Assembly (NCBI GenBank): GCA_017432615.1
Contig: JAFRIV010000046.1
Location: forward strand, 1 to 57,426
Length of the DNA: 57,426 nucleotides
Source of the DNA: Oscillospiraceae bacterium
GTDB lineage: Bacteria > Bacillota > Clostridia > Oscillospirales > Oscillospiraceae
Direction of reading: 5' to 3'
In this document: positions 15,077-23,656 of the stretch, piece after piece
Numbering within the stretch: position 1 is the stretch's first letter
How the letters are laid out: each line of letters opens with the position of its first letter
The notes under the pieces: generated by a model
What the model saw: only the letters and a program-made list of their open reading frames with translations
Database searches by the model: none
Told to the model about the DNA's origin: nothing
Program-made: the position numbers and the translations under genes

Positions 15077-17944
15077 ATGAAAAAACAGTTTATCAGTATT
15101 TTACTGGCGCTTGCGCTTCTTCTGCCTTCTGCAGGGATCGGAATGGCAGAACAGGAGAAAGCGGCGGAGCTTTCCGAGGCTGACCGTCTGGCTCTTGCCC
15201 GTCTGGGAGAAGAACTGCAGGAACCGGCGGCGATGCTTATGAAGTACGGGGAGGATGTGGATGATATTTACTCCAGGCTCCTTTGGCCTTCCATTGCCGA
15301 TACCTTCCCGGCAAAATTTGACCTGCGTGATCGCGGCGTCGTTACGCCGGTAAAAAGCCAGAACCCGTGGGGCACCTGCTGGAGTTTCGCAACGATGGCG
15401 GCGAGTGAAGCCAGCATCCTGAGTAAACTGGACCTGACGGCAGAAGAGTACGCGGAAAAGTATGGGGAAGAGATGGACCTTTCGGAAAAGCATCTGGCGT
15501 GGTTCACCACCAATGCACTGCCGCAGGCGGACGCCTATCCGGAAGGAGAGTATCCCTATGATATCAGCCAGGCGGGAGAAGGGGCTTATCTTCTTGGTGA
15601 GGATGATTTTTCGGCCTATAATTACGGCGGGAACTATTTTCTTTCCACCTCCAGCCTTGCCTCCGGCATCGGCGTCGTGAAGGAGGAAATCGCCCCCTAC
15701 TGCGACAGTGAAGGCAATCTGGACCGCGAAGGAGACTGGAGCCTCCCCGAGGAACTGCGTTTTACACAGAGTTTCGAACTGAAAAATGCCAACATGCTGC
15801 CTTCCCCTGCGGGAAAGGATGAAAACGGAAACTATGTGTATCGCCCGGAAGGGACCGAAGCCATCAAAAGTGAGCTGCTGAACGGGAGAGCCGTCGGCAT
15901 CTGCTTCCTTGCCGACCAGGCCATGCCGGATGACCCGCAGTACAGGCGTGATCTTTATCTTGAACTGTTTGCGGACAGTGAAGGGGTGACGGCGGAGGAG
16001 CTTGAAGAATATGTCGATTTCCGTGTCGGATTTACAGATGCCGATGCAGTATCGGATGAAGAACTTCAGAATCTGATGAAGATCGCCCAAAGAGTCTATC
16101 AACTGGAGGAGGACCCTTACAAAGATGCCGGGCTTGGCCGTGAACAGACGATCCGTATCCTGAGGTCCCGCTATATCGGCAAGCCTTATGACGAACTGGT
16201 TGCCTGTGAAGAGAAAGATGCGCGCACCTACATGTCCTTCGTCAGTGACGGGGATGCCTTCGTTTTTGCTCAGTACACCTATGAAAAGAAACAGGCTAAC
16301 CATGCCGTCACCGTGGTGGGCTGGGATGACAGTTTCCCGGCGTCCTCTTTTCGGGAGGGATTCCGGCCCCCCGCCGACGGCGCCTGGATCGTGAAGAACA
16401 GCTGGGGAGATACCTGGGGGACGGACGGCTATTTCTGGCTCTCCTACTACGATCAGAACCTCAGCGGCGTATGCAGTTTTGAATTCGTGGTGGAGGAAGA
16501 GAACCGGGAGATGAACAGTCTCTCTCTGCTGGAATATGACAATATGCCGGTGGAGATCAACAGTTCCACTCTCTTTGACCAGCCGGTATATGCCGGCAAT
16601 GTGTTCACCGTAGAGGAAAACAGCGTACTGCAGTACGTCTCCGTCATGACAGGCGATCTGAATACATCCGTTACGGTCTCCGTATATCTGCTGGATGACG
16701 ATGCCGTGCAGCCGGCGGACGGGAAACTGCTGGTGAGTGCTACAGAGGTCTTTTCCTTTGCCGGCTATCATCGGCTGGAACTGGAAGAAAAGGTCTCCCT
16801 GCCGGAAGGGGCCCGTATCGGTCTGGTGGTCCTGGAAAGAGTTCCTGTCGCCGAAGGGACGGAATATGCCCTGACCAATACAGGCAGCCTCGGAGAAAAG
16901 GCACCGGAAGCTTTCGCGGAGCGGCACCCGGAGAGCAGCAATAACCTCCAGCGCTTCTGCAAAGCCGTTGTCAACCCGGGGGAGAGTTTTGTGAAGTTCG
17001 GCGACGGCAGCTGGATCGACTGGACGGATGCTGTCAGCAGCTTTGCAGAAGATGGGGACTGCGCATACGTCGCTTATGATAATCTGCCTATCAAGGCTTA
17101 TCTGTATCCTGTCGATGAAGTGCTCCGCACGCATCGGTTTGGGGAAAAGATCCGGTCTGTTGCCGGGGAAGCCGCCATCTGCCCGGACTGCGGTTATACA
17201 CTCATAGACTGTATTTCCGGGGCGGGAAATGGGGATCCGCGTCCGCTGCTCTCTTTCCACATCGGGAACTTTGGCATTACGATCAGCAGAGCCGGTGTGG
17301 CGGTGAACCGCTATGTCGATCCGGGGTCGGCGCAGGCCGAACAGGCGGAAGAGGAACTTCTCCTTGATCCGGAGATCTCTCCCATCACGGTGGATTTTGA
17401 AGCTCTCCGGCAGCGGAACGCTGACGTGACCGGGTGGCTCTACTGCCCGGAAACAGCTGTCAACTATGCCGTCGTACAGACAAAGGACAATATGTCCTAT
17501 CTCCATAGCGATTTTGACGGCAATTACAGCTCCTACGGCACACTGTTTGTCGACTGCCTGTGTGAAAAGGATTTTCAGGGTGCCAACAGCATCATCTACG
17601 GCCACCACATGAACGACGGCAAAATGTTTGCCATGCTGGTCAACTATGCCAGACAGGATTACTTCAACCGCCATCCGGTCTTTTATCTCAGCACACCGGA
17701 GATGAATTACCGGGTAGAGCTGTTTGCCGGATATATCACCGGAATGTATTCCGACAGTTATGAGGTGTTTTTTGCCACACCGGAAGAAAAACAGGAGTGG
17801 CTGGACAGCGTGATCGCGCAGTCGATCTTTACCTCTCCTGTAGAAGTGCGCCCCGGCGACAGGATCCTCACCCTGTCCACCTGCACCTATGAATACGATG
17901 ATGCACGTTTTGTCGTTCACGGCAAACTGGTTCCGATCCACTAA
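15077..17944 (+). CDS. Papain-family (C1) cysteine protease fused to a class B sortase
   Basis: A 955-residue exported protein. Residues 1-24 are a signal peptide (ALALLLPSAGIGMA). Residues ~78-470 are a C1 peptidase: SQNPWGTCWSFA with the oxyanion Gln95 and Cys101, NHAVTVVGWD with His409, and VKNSWGDTWGTDGY with Asn441. Residues ~480-610 match the lectin-like domain that often follows C1 peptidases in clostridia. A CPDCGYTLIDC cysteine cluster follows near residue 705. Residues ~775-955 are a class B sortase: NADVTGWLY, YGHHM with His843, TLSTC with Cys936, and ARFVVHGKL with Arg944. Both triads look complete. Sortases join cell-wall substrates to peptidoglycan or pilin; C1 peptidases cleave. 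The frame is continuous, with AAGGAG before the ATG. No sortase substrate motif was seen in the neighbours. Confidence 0.88.
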   Translation: MKKQFISILLALALLLPSAGIGMAEQEKAAELSEADRLALARLGEELQEPAAMLMKYGEDVDDIYSRLLWPSIADTFPAKFDLRDRGVVTPVKSQNPWGTCWSFATMAASEASILSKLDLTAEEYAEKYGEEMDLSEKHLAWFTTNALPQADAYPEGEYPYDISQAGEGAYLLGEDDFSAYNYGGNYFLSTSSLASGIGVVKEEIAPYCDSEGNLDREGDWSLPEELRFTQSFELKNANMLPSPAGKDENGNYVYRPEGTEAIKSELLNGRAVGICFLADQAMPDDPQYRRDLYLELFADSEGVTAEELEEYVDFRVGFTDADAVSDEELQNLMKIAQRVYQLEEDPYKDAGLGREQTIRILRSRYIGKPYDELVACEEKDARTYMSFVSDGDAFVFAQYTYEKKQANHAVTVVGWDDSFPASSFREGFRPPADGAWIVKNSWGDTWGTDGYFWLSYYDQNLSGVCSFEFVVEEENREMNSLSLLEYDNMPVEINSSTLFDQPVYAGNVFTVEENSVLQYVSVMTGDLNTSVTVSVYLLDDDAVQPADGKLLVSATEVFSFAGYHRLELEEKVSLPEGARIGLVVLERVPVAEGTEYALTNTGSLGEKAPEAFAERHPESSNNLQRFCKAVVNPGESFVKFGDGSWIDWTDAVSSFAEDGDCAYVAYDNLPIKAYLYPVDEVLRTHRFGEKIRSVAGEAAICPDCGYTLIDCISGAGNGDPRPLLSFHIGNFGITISRAGVAVNRYVDPGSAQAEQAEEELLLDPEISPITVDFEALRQRNADVTGWLYCPETAVNYAVVQTKDNMSYLHSDFDGNYSSYGTLFVDCLCEKDFQGANSIIYGHHMNDGKMFAMLVNYARQDYFNRHPVFYLSTPEMNYRVELFAGYITGMYSDSYEVFFATPEEKQEWLDSVIAQSIFTSPVEVRPGDRILTLSTCTYEYDDARFVVHGKLVPIH

Positions 17945-17992
17945 AGGCGGTGCAGGCAGGCCGGATTCTGAATTCCGGAAAAACCGACAATA

Positions 17993-18058
17993 AAAAACAG
18001 GCCCGGGATCCGCTGCGCCGCAAGAGAGGCACGGAAGATCCCGGGCTTGCTGTTTTTT
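17993..18058. terminator. Bidirectional terminator
   Basis: GCCCGGGATC pairs with GATCCCGGGC (18001-18010 with 18037-18046), with AAAAAACAG on one side and CTGTTTTTT on the other. It separates the papain-sortase gene from the convergent lipase-like gene. Confidence 0.85.
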
Positions 18059-18099
18059 GATAAAGAGGGGTATCCCTGACAGGCGAAAGGGAGAGACGG

Positions 18100-20337
18100 T
18101 TAAGGAGCGGGCGCTGGAGAATGCATTTCTGATCCGGCGGAAGGGAATACCTTGCTCACAGTCATCTTGACTTTGTTGCCGCGAATGGCGATTTTGACGT
18201 CGTCGGCGAGATTCAGCAGAACGGATTGTTCATAACCGTCCCAGTCTCCATCCTTCAGGGGGGCACCTGCCGTCTTCTCAAAGACTACGGTGTTGTTCTG
18301 CGCGCCTGAGGCAAGTGCCTTTTCAAAACTGCATCGGAGCTTTTCCAGAAAGTCTCCGGAGGCGTTTTTTCCGGAGGAAGAGGAGGCAAGCAGCATCTGC
18401 CGCTTTTTCCGGTTCATCTCGGTCTCAGCCGTGATCAGCAGATCGTAACGCGCACCGTCACGCTCGATCCAGAAGGAAGCCGTCATCGTGCCGGTAATGG
18501 AGCGGAGCAGATTCAGCATTTCTTCCGCAAACAGCTGCAGGCGCAGAGAATCCTCCCGGCTGAGGGCATTGCGCTCCGCCATTTTGCGGGTTTCCTCCAG
18601 CGCATCCGTGAATCCGTTCCCCAGGGAGGTGACTTCGATAACAGCTGAGCGCATATTGGTCGCATCAAACGTCTTACCGACGGTGAGCAGGACCACACCG
18701 CCATGGATCGAAAGGCGGACAGAGCTTGCCAGCCGGTAGAGGACGGACTGCTCAAAACGTACCACATCCTCGACAGCCGGCGTCTCTGCGGAAACGCTTT
18801 CCAGAATGCCGGCAGGCAGCATTTCCATTTCCTCCGCGTCTGTGCCGGACAACAGAGCCTGCTCAAAGCGCCGCCGGAGCCATGTGCGGAAGCTGTCCGG
18901 TTCCGTCTTCTCCGGGATCGTGGGGATACTCAGCATCTGCCGTTTTTTTTCATCCATAAGGGTCCTGGTCGTCAACACAAGCTGAAAGCGGTTCCCCTCA
19001 CAGAGAACGCGGAAGGTGGCATTCCATTGGCCGGTCACACTGCGGATCATGCCGAGCATCTCTTCGGCAAGCAGCAGCAGATGGATCGTGTTCCGGGTGT
19101 TCAAGCCGGTAAATTCCGCCATCTTTTCAACTTCCGCCTTTGCCTGATCAAAGCCGTACCCGCGGTTATCAATATCGATCTGGTCGGAACGGATCAGAAG
19201 AGATTCTTTTCCGCCATTCTTCCAGCGAAGTTCTGCACCCATCATGGCAAGGGGCTTCCGGATCGTCTCTCCGAGGGTGTTTCCGATATGGATGGTCAGG
19301 AGTTTATAAAACAGGCTCAGCATATTCTGAACGGATTCTTCGTCCGGCTTTTCAAACGGGAGATCGATCTGCTGAAGGGGAGAAGAGCCTTTGCTTTTAC
19401 TCGCCAGAAGCGCAAACAGGGTATTGACGATGAGCTCCCGCTGTTCGGAAGAGCAGGTCTTCAGCCATTCATGGACGGAGTGATCCAGCAGCTGGGATCT
19501 TCTCGTGTTGTTGTCGGCCATCAGAAAACCGGCCCCGAGGATCTCCCAGGTGAAAGAATTGTGCTGTTTGATTGATGTGGAAGTGGATCTTACCACACGA
19601 TAGTTCGGATGGTAATTGAGAAGCAGCCCTACGACCGACTCGGCTGGGATCAGCGAGACCAGCTTGTCCCGGATGCGCAGGTATCCGTCGGAGACCATGG
19701 TTTCATCGTCCAGGCCGGGTCCGTCAAAGGAATAGACGGTATGCAGCCTTGCCTGGATCTGTTTGCTTGTATGCGCAGCGGAATAAACGGCCAGATTTCC
19801 ACCCTTGCTGTGGCCGGTGAGGATCAGCTCTCCGGAGACCCGCTCTGAGATCTTCTTCAGGTAGGCAAGGGCCGCCGTCTGGGAGGGAACCGGCGACTCA
19901 TAGCTCATCATGAAGTCTTCCTTCCAGCCCACCAGAGAAGAATCCGTTCCGCGATAGGCAATGACCGTTCCTATACCGGGGACAGAAAAAGTTATCGCGG
20001 AGAACTGAATATTGCGGCTCGCATCCAGCTCACCCGTCTGATCTAAAATTCTGAGATCCTGAAAACGCCTGCAGTTTATCATTTCCTCCAGTAAAAGCTC
20101 TATGTCGGCTATAAACTGGTTGTGAGAGGGAAAGGAATAGGTGGGAAAAACATCCTGCAGCGGCTGCCCCTCTTTGGCTTCGGAAGGGGACACGCTGAAG
20201 TCGGCATAGGAGACCGTCGCAAGGACCAGGGCGTCGATCTCATTCCAGGGACTGTCCGAAAAGGAGAGATCTCCGCGCCAGGCCAGATAATCCAGAAGAT
20301 TGCCGCTGCGCAAGCTTTGTGTAACAGCCCTGTTCAT
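18100..20337 (-). CDS. DUF2974 (Mbeg1-like) lipase-type hydrolase with a duplicated C-terminal domain of unknown type
   Basis: A 745-residue protein. Residues ~20-300 resemble the Mbeg1-like/DUF2974 alpha-beta hydrolases: AYRGTDSSLVGWKEDF, the nucleophile elbow ILTGHSKGGNLA with Ser177, and YSFDGPGLD with a candidate acid. Residues ~375-555 and ~560-735 are two copies of a domain I do not recognise. Paired motifs are AEEMLGMIRSVTG and AEEMLNLLRSITG, DEKKRQML and NRKKRQML, and FEQSVLYRLASSVRL and YEQSVLLNLADDVKI. The helical EEML segment faintly recalls the ATP-binding domain of anti-sigma kinases. No signal peptide is seen, so it is probably cytosolic. The start at 20337 has AAAGGAG at good spacing; the longer upstream frame lacks one. 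Confidence 0.7.
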   Translation of the reverse strand: MNRAVTQSLRSGNLLDYLAWRGDLSFSDSPWNEIDALVLATVSYADFSVSPSEAKEGQPLQDVFPTYSFPSHNQFIADIELLLEEMINCRRFQDLRILDQTGELDASRNIQFSAITFSVPGIGTVIAYRGTDSSLVGWKEDFMMSYESPVPSQTAALAYLKKISERVSGELILTGHSKGGNLAVYSAAHTSKQIQARLHTVYSFDGPGLDDETMVSDGYLRIRDKLVSLIPAESVVGLLLNYHPNYRVVRSTSTSIKQHNSFTWEILGAGFLMADNNTRRSQLLDHSVHEWLKTCSSEQRELIVNTLFALLASKSKGSSPLQQIDLPFEKPDEESVQNMLSLFYKLLTIHIGNTLGETIRKPLAMMGAELRWKNGGKESLLIRSDQIDIDNRGYGFDQAKAEVEKMAEFTGLNTRNTIHLLLLAEEMLGMIRSVTGQWNATFRVLCEGNRFQLVLTTRTLMDEKKRQMLSIPTIPEKTEPDSFRTWLRRRFEQALLSGTDAEEMEMLPAGILESVSAETPAVEDVVRFEQSVLYRLASSVRLSIHGGVVLLTVGKTFDATNMRSAVIEVTSLGNGFTDALEETRKMAERNALSREDSLRLQLFAEEMLNLLRSITGTMTASFWIERDGARYDLLITAETEMNRKKRQMLLASSSSGKNASGDFLEKLRCSFEKALASGAQNNTVVFEKTAGAPLKDGDWDGYEQSVLLNLADDVKIAIRGNKVKMTVSKVFPSAGSEMHSPAPAP

Positions 20338-20416
20338 ATCCGGCGCTCCTTTCTGTTTAGGGATTTGGTGAGGATCCGCAGGGGAGAGAAAATGCAAAGG
20401 GAAAGGAAGCAGCTGC

Positions 20417-20446
20417 TTGCATTCCGGGGGGAAAGTAGAGTATGAT
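20417..20446 (+). promoter_or_regulatory. Promoter of the PIG-L deacetylase gene
   Basis: TTGCAT (20417-20422) and TATGAT (20441-20446) are 18 bases apart, 45 bases before the start codon. Confidence 0.5.
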
Positions 20447-20490
20447 GTCATCAGCCGATCGGCATACAGCCGAGAAAGGGGAAACAACAC

Positions 20491-21255
20491 ATGAGTTTAA
20501 CAAAATGGATCGTAAAGAAAGCTGCGCCGCTGCCGAAGATCGAATCCTTTGACAGGTTCCTGTTTGTCGGCCCGCATCCGGACGATATTGAAGTGGGGGC
20601 CGGAGCAACAGCGGCAAAGCTGGCGGCTGCCGGGAAGCAGATCCGCTTCCTGATCTGCACGGACGGGCGTTTCGGCATAGACAATGCCCCGAAAGGGATC
20701 CTGCCGGATGCGCTTGCCGCAATAAGAAAAGAAGAGGCCATTGCCTCTGCCGTCGTGCTGGGGGTCAGGGATGTGCGCTTCGGAGGCTTTTCAGACGGAG
20801 CGCTCTACCGTCCGGAAGAACTGTTTACCGCTATCTTGCGGGAAATCGGGGAATTTCAGCCCCAGGTGCTCCTCTGCCCGGATCCCTCCGTATCCTCCGA
20901 ATGCCATGCAGATCATCTGAACGTCGGAGAGGCATGCAGAAGGGCAGCCTGTTTTGCCCCCAACGCAGCCATTATGGAAAGCTATCAGACTAAGCGTGCT
21001 CCGCTGCAGGCAGTGGCCTTTTTCATGACGGCCGACGTCAATCAGATCATCGGCACCTCCGGTTATTTTGAGCGGCAGATGGAGGCGCTTGCCTGCCATA
21101 AAAGCCAGTTCCCGAAAGGCTGTGCCGCGGAGAAAAGCATTACCATGTATCTGAAGATCCGCTCCGTCGACTTCGGGCTGCATACGCTGCAGAAAACAGG
21201 GGAAGGATTTCGCGTGCTCGGCCAGACGCATATGCACTGCCTTCCGGAGGCTTAG
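20491..21255 (+). CDS. PIG-L family N-acetylglucosaminyl deacetylase-like protein
   Basis: A 254-residue metal-dependent deacetylase. The zinc-binding signature PHPDDIEVGAGATAAKL lies at residues ~29-45, and a second metal ligand is in the CHADHLNVGEA segment (residues ~131-141). Family members (LmbE/PIG-L/BshB) remove acetyl groups from N-acetylglucosamine derivatives, for example in bacillithiol synthesis or glycolipid modification; the sugar substrate here is unknown and no bacillithiol genes flank it. AGGGGAAAC precedes the ATG at suitable spacing. It diverges from the lipase-like gene and stands as a single transcription unit. Confidence 0.88.
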   Translation: MSLTKWIVKKAAPLPKIESFDRFLFVGPHPDDIEVGAGATAAKLAAAGKQIRFLICTDGRFGIDNAPKGILPDALAAIRKEEAIASAVVLGVRDVRFGGFSDGALYRPEELFTAILREIGEFQPQVLLCPDPSVSSECHADHLNVGEACRRAACFAPNAAIMESYQTKRAPLQAVAFFMTADVNQIIGTSGYFERQMEALACHKSQFPKGCAAEKSITMYLKIRSVDFGLHTLQKTGEGFRVLGQTHMHCLPEA

Positions 21256-21383
21256 CCGTGTGCGGCACATCGTTGATGATGCTCCTCCATTTTAAAAGAA
21301 TAGCAATTCAGTTTATTATACCATTCCGAACCTAAAAAGCAATTCTGAAATTCTCTTTTTCACCGCCTGACCGTACAGATCGA

Positions 21384-21434
21384 AAAAAAACAAGCGCAGC
21401 ACCCGGCTGTAAGCAAGCCGAGGCTGCGCAGTTT
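21384..21434 (-). terminator. Terminator of the sigma factor gene
   Basis: On the minus strand, CTGCGCAGC with an inner CGGCT stem pairs to GCTGCGC and is followed by a run of eight T. The remaining 21256-21383 shows nothing further. Confidence 0.8.
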
Positions 21435-21453
21435 TTATGAAGGGGGGGTTCTG

Positions 21454-22428
21454 TCAGGCGGTCTGCAGATAATCTTTGATGCGTCCCGCTCTTGCCGGGT
21501 GCCGCAGTTTGCGCAGGGCTTTTGCCTCGATCTGCCGGATGCGCTCCCGCGTCACGTCAAATTCCCGACCGACTTCCTCCAGCGTGCGTGCTCTTCCGTC
21601 CGTTAGCCCGTATCGGAGGAGGATCACCTTGCGTTCCCTTTCCGTAAGCGTTGCAAGGAGCTTCTGCAAATCGTCGCTGAGCAGGGAAGCCGCGGCCGCT
21701 TCAAACGGGTCGTCCCGCGTGTCGGCAACAAAGTCCTGTACGCAGGAATCGGCATCTTCCGAAATCGGGGCATCCAGAGAGACAATACTCCCGGAGGCAA
21801 GCTTTGCCTCCAGCACTTTCCGTTCCGGCAGAGAGAGTTCTTCGGCAAGCTCCCGTTCCGTCGGCTCCCTCCCCAGGCTCTGCTCCAGCTGCTTCTGTTT
21901 GACAAGGATCCTGTTGACTGTCTCCGTCATGTGCACCGGGATGCGGATGGTCCGTGCCTGGTCGGCAATGGCCCGGGTAATGCTCTGGCGGATCCACCAC
22001 GTGGCATAGGTGGAAAACTTGAAGCCAAGTGTCTCGTCAAACTTTCCCACGGCGCGCATCAGGCCGAGGTTTCCCTCCTGGATCAGATCCTGCAGAGGCA
22101 GCCCTCTGCCGCAATAACGCTTTGCAACAGATACCACAAGCCGCAGATTCGCCTCTGCCATCTGGTTTTCCGCATCTTTGTCGCCGTTTCGCATTCCGGC
22201 AAACAGGGCCTGTTCCTGTTCAGGCGTCAGAAGGGGATAGCGCCCCGCCTCTTTGAGATACTGCCCCACAGCACTCAGTTCACTGCCGTCCGCTTCACCG
22301 ACCGGCGTCTCTTCTGCGGCTTCTTCCGCTTCAATTTCCTGCAGCTCACACACCTCCGGGGCATCCCGCTCCGGCAAAAGATCTGTTTCCTCCGCGGGGA
22401 AATGGTTTCGCTTTTCTGCGTTCATCAT
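21454..22428 (-). CDS. RNA polymerase sigma factor of the RpoD/SigA type
   Basis: A 324-residue sigma-70 protein. After an acidic tail (residues ~1-50) comes region 1.2 ([19 protein letters not shown]), then regions 2.1-2.4 ([45 protein letters not shown]), region 3, and region 4.2 ([20 protein letters not shown]). The full set of core-binding and -10/-35 recognition segments resembles the housekeeping factor. Region 1.1 is reduced to the short acidic tail, and no dnaG lies next to it, so it may be the primary or a second vegetative-type factor. AAGGAGGA sits nine bases before the ATG at 22428; the ATG at 22434 would be too close. A leader of ~190 bases runs back to a promoter at 22625-22653. 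Confidence 0.85.
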   Translation of the reverse strand: MMNAEKRNHFPAEETDLLPERDAPEVCELQEIEAEEAAEETPVGEADGSELSAVGQYLKEAGRYPLLTPEQEQALFAGMRNGDKDAENQMAEANLRLVVSVAKRYCGRGLPLQDLIQEGNLGLMRAVGKFDETLGFKFSTYATWWIRQSITRAIADQARTIRIPVHMTETVNRILVKQKQLEQSLGREPTERELAEELSLPERKVLEAKLASGSIVSLDAPISEDADSCVQDFVADTRDDPFEAAAASLLSDDLQKLLATLTERERKVILLRYGLTDGRARTLEEVGREFDVTRERIRQIEAKALRKLRHPARAGRIKDYLQTA

Positions 22429-22624
22429 GCACATCGTCCTCCTTCAAAATTCCTGATTCCGTGTATTCGTTGCCGTGCCTGATTGACAGCGCAAGGGATC
22501 CGTCCTCTCTAAACGGCCCGATTTCATAAAAGCCGGATCGGGACAGGATCCTGCAATCTCCTGTTGTGTAAGATCGGATGCGAAGAAAACAGTATTCAAT
22601 TGTCAGCGGTCTGCCGGGTGGCGT

Positions 22625-22653
22625 ATTAAACCACAGGTCTTCCTCTTTGTCAA
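22625..22653 (-). promoter_or_regulatory. Possible promoter of the sigma factor gene
   Basis: Minus-strand TTGACA (22648-22653) and TTTAAT (22625-22630) are 17 bases apart. The -10 deviates at its second base. The leader 22429-22620 has no recognised riboswitch or gene. Confidence 0.4.
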
Positions 22654-22704
22654 CCCCTCCGTAAAACAAATTTTGTATCTCTTCCAAAATGAACAACAGA
22701 ACGA

Positions 22705-23012
22705 TCAGGTGAGATTGTTGACCGGATGGGCAGGGCTTTCTCCGCGCATGACCTTTTGAATATTGTCCCAGATGATCTGGTAGGTTGCAGCAAAGGAAGC
22801 TCCCGATACGCCTGCAATATGGGGAGAAAAGACGATCCTTCTCCGCACGGATTCCGGTGCGGTGACCAGAATGTTGTCTGTCTGAACCGGTTCATTGGCC
22901 AGACAGTCCAGGCCAGCCCCGGCAAGCTGTCCGCTTTCTATGGCCGAGATCAGGTCAGCGCTGTTTACAAGTCCTCCCCGGGATTGTTTTTAATCAAAAA
23001 GCCGTTTATGCA
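22705..23012 (-). pseudogene. 3' relic of a D-2-hydroxyacid dehydrogenase gene
   Basis: Read on the minus strand, codons to the TGA at 22705-22707 encode SRGGLVNSADLISAIE, then AGAGLDCLANEPV and FSPHIAGVSGASFAA. This is the C-terminal catalytic part of D-isomer-specific 2-hydroxyacid dehydrogenases (phosphoglycerate dehydrogenase-like). A frameshift lies near 22983: upstream of it NGFLIKN reads in another frame, and one missing base would restore NGFLIKNNSRGGLV. Everything before that is gone, since the HxlR gene's stop codon lies only a few bases away. So about 90 C-terminal residues remain of a ~310-residue enzyme, cut off by a deletion joined to the HxlR gene. It has no start codon or ribosome binding site. 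Confidence 0.85.
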
Positions 23013-23016
23013 GCTT

Positions 23017-23370
23017 TCACTCGGCTTTCATCTGTCCTTCCGCCCACCGGTAAAGGGATTCGAGCACCGGGATCAACGTCCTGCCACGCTCGGAGAGAGA
23101 ATACTCCACCGTCGGCGGGATCGTGCTGTACTGCGTCCTGGTGATGAACTGATCCTGCTCCAGCTCGCGGAGACATTTGGTCAGCATAGTCCCCACAATG
23201 CCCGTTACCTTGCGCTCCAGCTCGCGATAACGGAGCGTCTGGTTTTCGGCATCCGCAATATACCACAGGATCGGGAGCTTCCACTTCTGCCCGATCAGCT
23301 CCATTGCGTAAAGGATGGGGCACTCCGTCTTATCTGTGTTTTCTTCTTTCAACATGGGTTTTCTGCTCAT
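23017..23370 (-). CDS. HxlR-family transcriptional regulator
   Basis: A 117-residue winged-helix regulator of the HxlR type: CPILYAMELIGQKWKLPILWYI begins helix one, then TLRYRELERKVTGIVGTML forms the recognition part, followed by PPTVEYSLSERGRTLIPVLE typical of the wing and dimer helix. HxlR proteins often sense aldehydes, quinones or thiol stress and control a divergent or adjacent oxidoreductase gene; here the adjacent gene is only the dehydrogenase relic. The start at 23370 has GGAGG five bases upstream; a longer start at 23382 is possible but lacks one. A good promoter lies at 23439-23467. Confidence 0.88.
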   Translation of the reverse strand: MSRKPMLKEENTDKTECPILYAMELIGQKWKLPILWYIADAENQTLRYRELERKVTGIVGTMLTKCLRELEQDQFITRTQYSTIPPTVEYSLSERGRTLIPVLESLYRWAEGQMKAE

Positions 23371-23438
23371 GGCTTCCTCCATTACTGTTTTTTCTGCAGC
23401 GGAAAAGAGAGTCCTGCCTTCTTTTTTCCTGAAATTCT

Positions 23439-23467
23439 ATTATAAACTAATCCTAACCTTTTGTAAA
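23439..23467 (-). promoter_or_regulatory. Promoter of the HxlR gene
   Basis: Minus-strand TTTACA (23462-23467) and TATAAT (23439-23444) are 17 bases apart. Confidence 0.65.
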
Positions 23468-23470
23468 GAA

Positions 23471-23518
23471 AACAGCCCTGAAAGCATTTGCCTACAACAG
23501 CCCTGAAAGCATTTGCCT
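23471..23518. repeat. 25-bp-period tandem repeat between divergent promoters
   Basis: A 23-base sequence (AACAGCCCTGAAAGCATTTG plus CCT) at 23471-23493 is repeated exactly at 23496-23518. It lies just upstream of the HxlR -35 box and ~30 bases from the promoter of the next gene. It could be an operator pair or slippage product. Confidence 0.85.
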
Positions 23519-23548
23519 TCTAAAACTGTATTTTAGCTTAGAATAAAC

Positions 23549-23577
23549 TTGAACTGAAAATACTATTTTGATATAAT
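23549..23577 (+). promoter_or_regulatory. Promoter of the secreted protein gene at 23657
   Basis: TTGAAC (23549-23554) and TATAAT (23572-23577) are 17 bases apart, 80 bases before the start. Confidence 0.6.
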
Positions 23578-23656
23578 ATAATAGATTAATTATATATATC
23601 TTTTAGAAATCAATTTTTATTTCTATGGTTTATTATTCGCAGGAGAAACAAAAATA

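Noticed and set aside
15101-17941. A 946-codon open frame on the minus strand opposite the papain-sortase gene
   Set aside because: It is antisense to a gene with two full catalytic triads, has no recognisable motifs and no ribosome binding site; it arises from codon bias.
22346-22696. A 116-codon minus-strand frame before the sigma factor gene
   Set aside because: It overlaps the start of the sigma gene in another frame, lies across the inferred promoter, and shows no known motif.
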